Below are positions 14,797 through 22,648 of a DNA stretch of 33,368 nucleotides, piece after piece. The notes under the pieces were generated by a model. The model was not told where the DNA came from, did not search any database, and worked only from the letters and a program-made list of their open reading frames with translations. Position numbers and translations under genes: made by a program. Numbering within the stretch: the first letter of the stretch is position 1; the number at the start of each line of letters is the position of its first letter. The stretch is taken from the NCBI GenBank assembly GCA_948759685.1, contig CAQBGY010000008.1, forward strand, positions 1-33,368. The letters are read 5' to 3'. The stretch is from an uncultured Eubacterium sp. GTDB taxonomy: Bacteria; Bacillota_A; Clostridia; Lachnospirales; Lachnospiraceae.

Positions 14797-17172
14797 TTGG
14801 GCTTATTTGCAGACGGATTCAAGGAGCTGAAAAAGGCGAGCGAACCGCTTTATAAGGCTCCGAAATCCATACAACAGACGATTGAGATCATGAAGGTGGC
14901 AGAAAACGGCATTTTTGAGGTGGCAAAAAACCGCTTTTCCAAGTGTTACCGTTTTCAGGACATCAATTACACCACTACAAATGAGACAGAGCAGATTGAC
15001 ATTTTTGAAAGGTACTGCAAGTTTTTAAATTCGCTGGATGTGAGTTTCAAGATCACAATCAACAATAAAAACAAGGACATGGAGCAGGTCAGGGACTATG
15101 TATTCTTACAGCGGAAGGATGACGGCTATGACGGTTTCCGCAGTATTTACAATAACATCATGGAGCAGAAAATCCATGAGGGCAGGCAGGGGATTGAGCA
15201 GGAGCGCTACCTTACCATTACCATTGAGCGCAAAAACTTTGAAGAAGCAAAGGCGCAGTTTGCAACCATTGAGGCATCGGTGCATAAGGCGTTTGGGGAG
15301 CTTGGCGCAGAGATTGTGCCGCTGTCCGGCAATGAGAGGATCAAGGTACTGTATGACTATTACCATTTGGGTGACGAAAACAGCTTTGACTTTGACATCA
15401 GGGAGGCAAGGAAAGTCGGGGCAGACTTCCGCAATGACCTGTGCAACGGCATGATACAGTTTTACCCTGATTATTTCAGGGACGAAAAGAAATTCTGCCG
15501 TGCATTGTTCATCAAGAAATACCCGTCCAGCCTTTCAGACCGTTTCCTGAATGAGATTACAAGTCTTCCGGTACACTCCATCACAAGCATTGATGTCGTG
15601 CCTATCCCAAAGGACATGACAACGAAGGTCCTGCAGAAGAAATACCTCGGCATTGAATCGGACATCATCAAACAGCAGCGTGTGAGGAACAAGAACAACG
15701 ATTTTTCATCGGAAATCTCATACAACAAGCGGATAGAGAAGAAAGAGATTGAGGAGATCATGGACGATGTAAGGGAAAATGACCAGTGCCTTTATTATGT
15801 GTCCGTAACGATTATCCTTATGGCAGACACGAAAGAGGAACTTGACAGCATGACGGAGACGGTGGAAACCATAGGCAAGCGCAACTCCGTCACGATAGAG
15901 GAACACTATCTGAAGCAGAGGGAGTCTTTAAACACCGCACTGCCGATTGGCGTAAGGCAGGTGGAAACCATGCGTACCATGCTGACACAGAGCCTTGCGG
16001 TGCTTATGCCGTTCAACGTGCAGGAGCTGAACGATAAACAGGGCTGCTATTACGGTATCAATCAGGTGTCAAAGAACATCAATATCGGCAACCGCAAAAA
16101 GCTGATTAACGGCAACGGTTTTGTGTTCGGCGTTCCCGGTTCGGGCAAGTCGTTCTTCTGTAAAATGGAAATGGGCAACGTGTTCTTATCCGGCAATGAT
16201 GAGATTATCGTCATCGATCCGATGAATGAATACTTTGACATTGCACAGACTTACGGCGGCACGGTGGTAAATATGTCAACCTATACGGATAACTATGTCA
16301 ATCCGCTTGACATGGACGTATGGAGTCTTGACTTAAATGACAGTAAGGGCATGATAAGGGAAAAAGGCGAATTTATGCTCGGACTGTGTGAACAGTGTAT
16401 GGGGGAAAGCCTTAATTCAAGGCAGAAGTCCATTATTGACCGCTGTGTGCGCAGGCTCTACATTGAGATAGCAAGGAACAGGGAAAAATATGTGCCGATC
16501 ATGTCTGATTTCTATGAAATACTGATGAACCAGCCGGAGGACGAGGCAAAGGATATAGCGTTGTCACTGGAACTGTTTGTCAACGGTTCGCTGAACATCT
16601 TCAACCACCAGACGAACGTAGATGTGGATAACCGCTTTACGGTGTACGGAATCCGTGACTTGGGTACGGAACTTTCGCCTATCACGATGCTTGTAATGAT
16701 GGAGAGCATACAGAACCGTATCATTGCAAACGGCAAGAGGGGCATTGCAACATGGCTCTATATTGACGAGTTCCATGTGCTGTTAAATTCGGAGTATTCC
16801 GCCAAGTATTTACAGCAGTTATGGAAGAAAGTGAGAAAACAGGGCGGCTTGTGTACCGGGATCACGCAGAATGTGGTTGATCTGCTGCAAAATTACACGG
16901 CAACAACCATGCTTGCCAACTCGGAGTTTGTGGCACTCTTAAAACAGGCGAACACGGACAGTTCACGCATGGCGGAGGTAATCGGCGTTTCAGAGGCGCA
17001 GCTCCGGTTTGTAACCAACTCGTCAAGCGGCATGGGGCTTATGAAGTGCGGAAATGTGGTAATCCCCTTTGACAATACCATTGAGAAAGGGACGGACCTC
17101 TACAATCTGTATAATACTAATATCCATGAGAAGATTGCAATGGAGAAGAAAAAGAATGGTGAGCTGCAATAG
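14797..17172 (+). CDS. virB4: VirB4-like conjugation ATPase
   Basis: 791 residues, TTG start with GGGAGG (14785-14790) upstream. The N-terminal ~400 residues form the VirB4/TraE N-domain. The ATPase domain has Walker A GVPGSGKS (445-452) and Walker B WLYIDEF (D657, E658), plus the VIDPMNEY and QNVVDLL blocks typical of the family. This is the motor that energises channel assembly and substrate transfer, partnering with PrgI and the VirB6-like protein. No membrane segments are visible. It is full length, with no frameshift. Confidence 0.96.
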   Translation: MGLFADGFKELKKASEPLYKAPKSIQQTIEIMKVAENGIFEVAKNRFSKCYRFQDINYTTTNETEQIDIFERYCKFLNSLDVSFKITINNKNKDMEQVRDYVFLQRKDDGYDGFRSIYNNIMEQKIHEGRQGIEQERYLTITIERKNFEEAKAQFATIEASVHKAFGELGAEIVPLSGNERIKVLYDYYHLGDENSFDFDIREARKVGADFRNDLCNGMIQFYPDYFRDEKKFCRALFIKKYPSSLSDRFLNEITSLPVHSITSIDVVPIPKDMTTKVLQKKYLGIESDIIKQQRVRNKNNDFSSEISYNKRIEKKEIEEIMDDVRENDQCLYYVSVTIILMADTKEELDSMTETVETIGKRNSVTIEEHYLKQRESLNTALPIGVRQVETMRTMLTQSLAVLMPFNVQELNDKQGCYYGINQVSKNINIGNRKKLINGNGFVFGVPGSGKSFFCKMEMGNVFLSGNDEIIVIDPMNEYFDIAQTYGGTVVNMSTYTDNYVNPLDMDVWSLDLNDSKGMIREKGEFMLGLCEQCMGESLNSRQKSIIDRCVRRLYIEIARNREKYVPIMSDFYEILMNQPEDEAKDIALSLELFVNGSLNIFNHQTNVDVDNRFTVYGIRDLGTELSPITMLVMMESIQNRIIANGKRGIATWLYIDEFHVLLNSEYSAKYLQQLWKKVRKQGGLCTGITQNVVDLLQNYTATTMLANSEFVALLKQANTDSSRMAEVIGVSEAQLRFVTNSSSGMGLMKCGNVVIPFDNTIEKGTDLYNLYNTNIHEKIAMEKKKNGELQ

Positions 17173-17243
17173 ATAGTCACACTTTGACAATACAGGGGTA
17201 AGGGCAGGGCTTACGGCTCTGTCCTTACAGATTGGAGACTGTT

Positions 17244-17858
17244 ATGAATATTACGGATATAATTCTTGTGACGGAAAACCGCAAAGGGAGCGAGACAAAT
17301 TCAATTATGGACTTACTTGATTTCATTGATTTTGCAGAGAAAGAGAGCTGGCTGTCATTGAAAGAACTTGCGGAGGATATGGCGACACTTGGAATAACGT
17401 GCGGTGGAAAAGAAAAATGGATGGAGAGCTGTTTTGCGGAGAACACAACACTTTTTGCAAGGTACTGTGCAGATGAAAAGCAACTGGAAGCATTTTTGCA
17501 GGGAGGCTACAACACGGATAAGGAATGGAAATTTGATGAACAGAGATGTTCCGAAAACTGTCTTGACTGCCTGAAAGCGTTGGGTATTACCACGGATAAA
17601 AGGTCAGGGCAGGAGTGTGGAATGCATGGGCAGATGAAGAAACTGGACGAACACCATTCCCGTCTGCAAAAACAGTTCAATCTTTTTTATATGCTGTCCC
17701 AGAATGAGCTTGCAACCGACAGTATTAAAAATGAAGCGACAAAGGCAATGTATGAAGAATTTGGAACAGGCAGGCGGGAAGTATTCCAGAAAAATCTTGA
17801 GAGCGGAAAGTATGATTCGGGCTTTGCCCATGAGGAAAAGCAGAAGAGGGTAAGGTAA
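17244..17858 (+). CDS. unknown protein, short paralogue A
   Basis: 204 residues from ATG 17244 (GGAG six bases upstream); TTG 17232 is an alternative. It starts with ITDIILVTENRKGSETN and contains RCSENCLDCLK and a C-terminal FGTGRREVFQKNLESGKYD. The same three blocks occur in the same order in the 303-aa protein at 20776-21687, which has about 100 more residues between the second and third. So this is a shortened relative or the ancestral form. It has several Cys residues but no clear metal motif. Family unknown to me. A strong terminator follows it. Confidence 0.72.
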   Translation: MNITDIILVTENRKGSETNSIMDLLDFIDFAEKESWLSLKELAEDMATLGITCGGKEKWMESCFAENTTLFARYCADEKQLEAFLQGGYNTDKEWKFDEQRCSENCLDCLKALGITTDKRSGQECGMHGQMKKLDEHHSRLQKQFNLFYMLSQNELATDSIKNEATKAMYEEFGTGRREVFQKNLESGKYDSGFAHEEKQKRVR

Positions 17859-17874
17859 TGTGACAGCATTTGCG

Positions 17875-17909
17875 GCATCTAAGCCATATGGTTTAGGTGC
17901 TGTTTTTTT
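17875..17909 (+). terminator. intrinsic terminator
   Basis: Eleven-bp stem GCATCTAAGCC/GGTTTAGGTGC (two G-T wobbles) with loop ATAT, then TG and seven Ts (17903-17909). It lies 16 bases after the stop of paralogue A and just before the ribosome site of the NlpC/P60 gene. It is the clearest terminator of the window and would end or attenuate the channel transcript that includes virB4. Confidence 0.8.
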
Positions 17910-17933
17910 GCCCTGAAACGGAGGTGGTGCAGA

Positions 17934-20123
17934 TTGAACATCAAAAAAGTGGATGACAAGCCAATGGTGATCCACACAAAGGAAAAGCCCAAAGTCCATG
18001 TAAAGGGAGCGCCCGAAGCGAAAATAAAAGGCAGAAATATCCTTACCGTGCAGCACGGTCCGAAGATCGCCGGAAGTGTTGCAGAGAAAAGCGTGGCGGC
18101 AGACGGAAAGATAAAGTTAAAAAGGAGTTCCGTCCATGTTATGGATAAAAGGAAAACAGTGCAGGCAAAAACGGCTGCTGACGGCATGGAGTACAGGGGC
18201 AGAAACGGCGGCGGAACTGTACAGGACAGAAAAGGGAACGGAACTGCACAAGGCAGAAACGGCTCAACTGAACAGGGCAGAAGCAGCGGCGCAGCTACAC
18301 ATGGCAGATATGAGGGCAAAACCGCACAAGGCAGATATGGGGACAGAGACACGCAGGGCAGACAGGGGAGAGAACAGGAAGTCCGGCAGTCCGTGAACAA
18401 AGAAAACCGTATGTATGCAAAGCAGACAGGGGTGGCTTCGTACCGTAAGGCAAAAGCGGAAAAAGAGGAGGCAGTCAAAAAGAAGCCCGCACTTCCTTCC
18501 GGCATTGCTTCAGTGGCGGCTGGGACTGCATTAGATGAAATGGAAGGCGGCAGGGAAGTCCATGACGCATACATGACGGCTTATACGCTGGCAAAGCCTG
18601 CCACAAATGCCGTAGATGCAGGCAGGAACCTTTACTGTTCACAAGTGGCAAAAGCAAAACAGGATAAATTAAAGAAAAAACAGTCAGGAAGCCGTATCAG
18701 GGAAAAGGCTGTAAAGGAAAGTGCGGTAAAGACAGCAAGGAAAACCGCACAGACGGCAGCAAAGGAAGCTGCCAAAGAGACAGGGAAGAAAGCGGCGAAA
18801 GAGACAGGGAAGAAAGCGGTGAAAGAAACATCAAAAGCTGCGGCAAAGACGGCAGCAGCAACGGCAGGAACAGGGGCAGGCGGCGTACTTGCCGGAATTG
18901 CGGCGGGCGAAGCCGTAGGGATCGCAATGGATAAGCGTGACCTGAAAAATTCCACAAGAAACCGCATGATAAAGCTGTTCGTGGCAAAGCTGCGGCAGGA
19001 GGATAATCAGGACAGTATTGGAAAGGCATTAAAGGACATTGTGCTGATGCGCTTTTCCATGATGGCAAAGTATATCGTGCGGTATGTGGGACTGTTCCTG
19101 CTTGTGCTGTTTGCGGTAGTGGCGCTCATTGCGCTCCCGATCATTGCTGTCATAGCAATTATCTACAATTCGCCGTTTGCGGTATTCTTCCCGTCCATAT
19201 CATCGGGGGAGACGATACAGGAAGTCTTATCGGCGTATGTGTCGGAATTTAACGATGAGGTCAATGCGGAACTTCAGAACCATGCCGGATATGACACAAG
19301 CGAAAAAATCTATGTCAATTTTGAAGGTTCCGGCACACCGGATAATTTCTGTGACATACTCATGGTCTACATGGTAAAGCACGGGGACGGCGACACGGCA
19401 ACGGATATGACGGATAAGGCAAAGCAGAACTTAAAAGCTGTCTTTGACGATATGTGCAGCTTTCGCATTACCAGCAGGACAGACACGGAAACCGATGATG
19501 AGGGCAACACGACAACCACGACGGTCAAAGAGGTCAATGTGGAACTGAAAACGTGTTATGACATGATTTCCGTCTATGGGTTCAATGCGGAAGAACAGGA
19601 TATGCTTGCCGAACTGATGAAACCAGAATATCTTGCAATGCTCGGCTATACTGGCGGGGGCGGCGATCCGGGGGAAACGATTTCGCCTGAACAGTATCAG
19701 GCAATCGTGGATGCCATTTCTGACGAAAACGGAAGGAAGGTCGTGGCGTTTGCTCTGTCAAAGGTAGGATACCCGTACAGTCAGGCATACCGTGACAGCG
19801 GGAACTATTACGATTGCAGCTCCCTAGCCTACTATGCATGGCGCAGTGCGGGGGTAAGCATCATGTATGAGGGTTCCAATACAGCGGCAAGTGAGGGGAA
19901 ATACTGCTATGACAACAACCTGCTTGTGAACTATGACGAGATGCAGCCGGGGGATCTGATATTTTACAGTTATGACAGGAACGGGCGCTTTATGAACATT
20001 ACGCATGTGGCGATTTATGTGGGCAATGGAAAGGTAGTTGAGGCGGCAAATGCAAGGCTTGGGGTAGTATACAGACCAGTGCAGGGGCGTTCTTCCATTG
20101 TATTCATAGGCAGACCGAGATAG
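17934..20123 (+). CDS. membrane-anchored NlpC/P60 peptidoglycan hydrolase of the transfer system
   Basis: 729 residues, TTG start with GGAGG upstream. Order of parts: a basic, repetitive N-terminal region (to ~370) with QGR repeats (about 85-150) and KETGKKA repeats (about 281-300); a membrane helix at about 380-420 (GLFLLVLFAVVALIALPIIAV); an extracellular region; and a C-terminal NlpC/P60 domain from about 600. Catalytic Cys is C628 in YDCSSLAYYAW and the His is H691 in ITHVAIYVGNG; an Asn/Ala-rich AANA follows. Such proteins cut peptide stems so the channel can cross the wall. No lysozyme-like (SLT) domain is evident, unlike CwlT-type two-domain hydrolases. The long cytoplasmic repetitive region is unusual for the family. 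Confidence 0.9.
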   Translation: MNIKKVDDKPMVIHTKEKPKVHVKGAPEAKIKGRNILTVQHGPKIAGSVAEKSVAADGKIKLKRSSVHVMDKRKTVQAKTAADGMEYRGRNGGGTVQDRKGNGTAQGRNGSTEQGRSSGAATHGRYEGKTAQGRYGDRDTQGRQGREQEVRQSVNKENRMYAKQTGVASYRKAKAEKEEAVKKKPALPSGIASVAAGTALDEMEGGREVHDAYMTAYTLAKPATNAVDAGRNLYCSQVAKAKQDKLKKKQSGSRIREKAVKESAVKTARKTAQTAAKEAAKETGKKAAKETGKKAVKETSKAAAKTAAATAGTGAGGVLAGIAAGEAVGIAMDKRDLKNSTRNRMIKLFVAKLRQEDNQDSIGKALKDIVLMRFSMMAKYIVRYVGLFLLVLFAVVALIALPIIAVIAIIYNSPFAVFFPSISSGETIQEVLSAYVSEFNDEVNAELQNHAGYDTSEKIYVNFEGSGTPDNFCDILMVYMVKHGDGDTATDMTDKAKQNLKAVFDDMCSFRITSRTDTETDDEGNTTTTTVKEVNVELKTCYDMISVYGFNAEEQDMLAELMKPEYLAMLGYTGGGGDPGETISPEQYQAIVDAISDENGRKVVAFALSKVGYPYSQAYRDSGNYYDCSSLAYYAWRSAGVSIMYEGSNTAASEGKYCYDNNLLVNYDEMQPGDLIFYSYDRNGRFMNITHVAIYVGNGKVVEAANARLGVVYRPVQGRSSIVFIGRPR
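18187..18390 (+). repeat. QGR-type peptide repeats in the P60 protein
   Basis: The coding DNA repeats short elements encoding TAQGR, EQGR, THGR and TQGR every 8-11 residues, in a Gly/Arg/Gln-rich stretch. A second tandem repeat of 24 bp (AAAGAGACAGGGAAGAAAGC core, units at 18774 and 18798) encodes KETGKKAA/KETGKKAV. These regions are low-complexity, positively charged and on the cytoplasmic side of the membrane helix. Confidence 0.6.
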
Positions 20124-20132
20124 GCGGTGTGT

Positions 20133-20738
20133 ATGGCGAAGAAGAAAGAGAAAGAAAACCTTATGGAAGAACTGGCAAAATCCTTTGAACGGTGGGAATA
20201 TTTGCGGGATCATGGCGGCAGCGATCCCTTTTATGCAGACGGTGGCAGCATGAACCTTGTGAGAAACCATATCATGTATCATAAGCAGAAGATGGTGGAA
20301 CAGTACGGATCGGATTATGAAAAATACCCTGAGATTTTTTATCGGGAACTGCCGCCGGAAGTGCGTGATGATTATATGGCAAGGGCGGGGGAGATAAAGG
20401 ACGGTGCGGCACAGGCATTGGAATATTATATTTCCGATCCTAATTTCCACTATCTCCTTGCCAACAAGGATATGCTGACAGAGAAAGAGGCGAAGCAGAT
20501 AAGCCTTTATAACGTGCTTGGGTATGCGTCCGGGCTTGCATCAGCCATAAAGGACGGGGATCTGATTGCAATGCGCCGTCATGCGGGCAGACCGGAGGGG
20601 TATCTGGAGTCCTTTGCCCAGTGTGCCACACGGATGATGAAGATAATAGCGGAAAAGAAAAAAGAGCCGGAACAGGTGCAGGGGGAAGGACAGCTTTCCC
20701 TGTTCCAGTTCGGCATGGAGACAGGGCAGAGCCGATAA
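20133..20738 (+). CDS. unknown protein with C-terminal beta-clamp-binding-like motif
   Basis: About 201 residues. ATG 20133 is the probable start, though GTG 20127 in the same frame is possible; the ribosome site is weak (GGCGGTG), and the gene follows the P60 stop closely. The body is helical and charged (ERWEYLRDHGG, EIFYRELPPEVRDDYMARA). Near the end lies QLSLF (coded at 20691-20705), a perfect match to the consensus by which bacterial proteins bind the DNA polymerase sliding clamp. If used, it would link this protein to replication of the element. Family not recognised. A weak terminator overlaps its stop. Confidence 0.75.
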   Translation: MAKKKEKENLMEELAKSFERWEYLRDHGGSDPFYADGGSMNLVRNHIMYHKQKMVEQYGSDYEKYPEIFYRELPPEVRDDYMARAGEIKDGAAQALEYYISDPNFHYLLANKDMLTEKEAKQISLYNVLGYASGLASAIKDGDLIAMRRHAGRPEGYLESFAQCATRMMKIIAEKKKEPEQVQGEGQLSLFQFGMETGQSR

Positions 20739-20754
20739 GTGTGCTGCCTTTTTT
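20723..20754 (+). terminator. weak intrinsic terminator overlapping a stop codon
   Basis: AGGGCAG pairs with CTGCCTT across a 14-base loop that contains the TAA of the preceding gene, and six Ts follow (20749-20754). The large loop and one wobble make it weak. It precedes the ribosome site of paralogue B. Confidence 0.4.
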
Positions 20755-20775
20755 ATGCGGATAAAAGGAGGAAGC

Positions 20776-21687
20776 ATGAAATTAGAAGATATGATTCTGG
20801 TGGTGGAAAACCGGAAAGGGACGGAAACAAACTATCTGCTGAACCTTACAGACTATATGGAAACAGTAGTAAAGCTGTGGGGAGAACATGCGGAGGATAT
20901 GGCGGGAGCCATAGGTACACTGTATGAGACAAAAGAGGGAAAGAAAGACTGGAATGACCTGTATGTTTCAGCAAACAGGAGCATTCATGCGTCGTTTTGC
21001 GTGACTTCGACGCAGTTAAGGGCATTTATTTTTGGAGGATTTAATAATGGTGAATGGTCCTTTGATGTGGAACGCTGTTCTAAGGAATGTCTTGATGTGC
21101 TGCGGATCTACAATATGCAGCCGGACGGAAAGCAGGTGTTCCCATACCTGCACTATGAGCGTCTGGAACATTCTTTCCATACCGGGGAAGTGCTGCGCAA
21201 CATGAACGGGAACGATTACCGTGTGCTTGCGGCATTAAGCAGAAAAAACCTGCTGTTAATGAGCGAACTGGACAGCCAGATCATAGTGGGGCAGGGAGTG
21301 CAGCTTTATGAGCGATACCCGAAAGATGAACGTCCTGACAGTGACAGCAGGGTTACAGGCATAGAGTGGGATCAGGGCGTCTATCTTGGAAATGACATTA
21401 CAAGGATTGATTTCGACATTCTGAAACAGGAATACGGGGAGCCTGACAGGGCAGAGAATGTTTCAGACCTGCGGGATATGATACGGAGGGATTTCTGGAT
21501 GCAGAAGAACGTGGAGCAGAAAGAGGGACTGCCGGAGAGGGTAAGGAATGCTGCAAGGGATGGTCTGGAAGATATTTTTGGGACAAGTAAGCCGGAAGTG
21601 TTTGACAAGATGCTTGACAAGGGAATGTATGACGGAATGTACCATGCAAGGGAAGAACAGAAACAAATATCAGGACCATTACGGTAA
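20776..21687 (+). CDS. unknown protein, long paralogue B
   Basis: 303 residues from ATG 20776, with AAAAGGAGG (20763-20771) immediately upstream; the ATG at 20755 lies in the terminator T-run. It starts LEDMILVVENRKGTETN, has RCSKECLDVLRIY and ends with FGTSKPEVFDKMLDKGMYD, the same three blocks as paralogue A. The additional central part contains SELDSQIIVGQGVQLYE and GNDITRIDFDILKQEYGEPD. No membrane segment or catalytic motif can be named. Its function is unknown; two copies flanking the P60/clamp-motif genes suggest a duplicated transfer or establishment factor. Confidence 0.75.
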   Translation: MKLEDMILVVENRKGTETNYLLNLTDYMETVVKLWGEHAEDMAGAIGTLYETKEGKKDWNDLYVSANRSIHASFCVTSTQLRAFIFGGFNNGEWSFDVERCSKECLDVLRIYNMQPDGKQVFPYLHYERLEHSFHTGEVLRNMNGNDYRVLAALSRKNLLLMSELDSQIIVGQGVQLYERYPKDERPDSDSRVTGIEWDQGVYLGNDITRIDFDILKQEYGEPDRAENVSDLRDMIRRDFWMQKNVEQKEGLPERVRNAARDGLEDIFGTSKPEVFDKMLDKGMYDGMYHAREEQKQISGPLR

Positions 21688-21704
21688 AAAAGGGGGAGAA
21701 TCAA

Positions 21705-22076
21705 ATGGAAAGAATGACAGGAAAAGAAACGGTTAAGAACATGGAGTATCTGGTAAAGCTGCTGCATAAGGAGTGGGAACGCTCCGGCAGGACAAAGGCA
21801 GAGGTTTCCATAGGTATTACGGATAAAAAGGAAGTCGGGGCGAAACTTACGGCGGAGATTCAGGAAAGGCAGAAGCAGCTCGAAGCGGCAGAGACAGATT
21901 TTAAGGAGTGCATGGAGCTTTCCAGAGAGAATTTTGTACTCCTGCGCCTTGCAAGGAAGATAAAGAAAGCGGCGGACAGGGCAGAGCGCCGGGAAGAAGC
22001 CGTTTCCTTTACCGTGGAGATGGATAAGGAAGAATATAAGCTGTTTTCCATGCTGATTAAGGTACAGGAGGCATAG
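21705..22076 (+). CDS. coiled-coil protein, unknown
   Basis: 123 residues, ATG with AGGGGGAG upstream. Mostly helical: residues ~45-100 form a Lys/Glu/Arg-rich coiled coil (EIQERQKQLEAAETDFKE, RKIKKAADRAERREE), with a short C-terminal strand-helix part. No family recognised. The stop lies five bases before the methyltransferase start, so they form one transcription unit with the giant gene. Confidence 0.65.
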   Translation: MERMTGKETVKNMEYLVKLLHKEWERSGRTKAEVSIGITDKKEVGAKLTAEIQERQKQLEAAETDFKECMELSRENFVLLRLARKIKKAADRAERREEAVSFTVEMDKEEYKLFSMLIKVQEA

Positions 22077-22081
22077 GCATA

Positions 22082-22645
22082 TTGGGAAAGAAATATAACA
22101 TCATTTATGCCGATCCGCCGTGGCAGTATAAAGTGTATTCCAAAAAGGGGGAGGGGAGAAGCGCAGAAAACCATTACCATACAATGAACATTGAGGATAT
22201 AAAGTCACTGCCTGTTGAAAAAATAGCCGGTGACGACTGTATCCTTTTTTTATGGATCACGTTCCCCTGCCTGCTGGAAGGGATCTCTGTCATGGAGGCA
22301 TGGGGATTTACCTATAAGACCTGCGGGTTCAACTGGGTAAAACGGAATAAAAAAGCTGACACGTTCTTTATGGGGCTTGGTTTCTGGACTCGTTCCAATT
22401 CGGAAATCTGTATTCTTGGGACAAAGGGCAGACCAAAAAGGGTATCAAAAGCCGTCCCGCAGGTGTGCGACGCACGGATCATGGAACACAGCAAAAAACC
22501 TGACGAGATACGGGAACGGATTGTGGAGCTGTGCGGGAACCTGCCACGGATAGAGCTGTTCGCAAGGCAGAGATACGAAGGCTGGGACTGTCTTGGGGAC
22601 GAGATAGACGGCAGGGACATCAGGGAAGCAATATTGGAGGTATGA
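22082..22645 (+). CDS. MT-A70 family DNA N6-adenine methyltransferase
   Basis: 187 residues, TTG start with AGGAGG upstream (22067-22072 region). The catalytic DPPW motif is at residues 11-14 (YADPPWQY). Further MT-A70 blocks are ILFLWITFPCLLE, WVKRNK, GLGFWTRSNSEICILGTKG and the C-terminal RIELFARQRYEGWDCLGDE. These enzymes transfer a methyl group from S-adenosylmethionine to adenine in DNA. No restriction nuclease is beside it, so it is an orphan; protecting the element from host restriction is the likely purpose. It lies directly upstream of the giant methylase-helicase gene, with a ribosome site GGAGG at its end serving that gene. Confidence 0.9.
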   Translation: MGKKYNIIYADPPWQYKVYSKKGEGRSAENHYHTMNIEDIKSLPVEKIAGDDCILFLWITFPCLLEGISVMEAWGFTYKTCGFNWVKRNKKADTFFMGLGFWTRSNSEICILGTKGRPKRVSKAVPQVCDARIMEHSKKPDEIRERIVELCGNLPRIELFARQRYEGWDCLGDEIDGRDIREAILEV

Positions 22646-22648
22646 CGA

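Noticed and set aside
17184..17243. Promoter with TTGACA at about 17185 upstream of paralogue A
   Set aside because: No acceptable -10 element occurs at 16-18 bases spacing; the match is likely chance.
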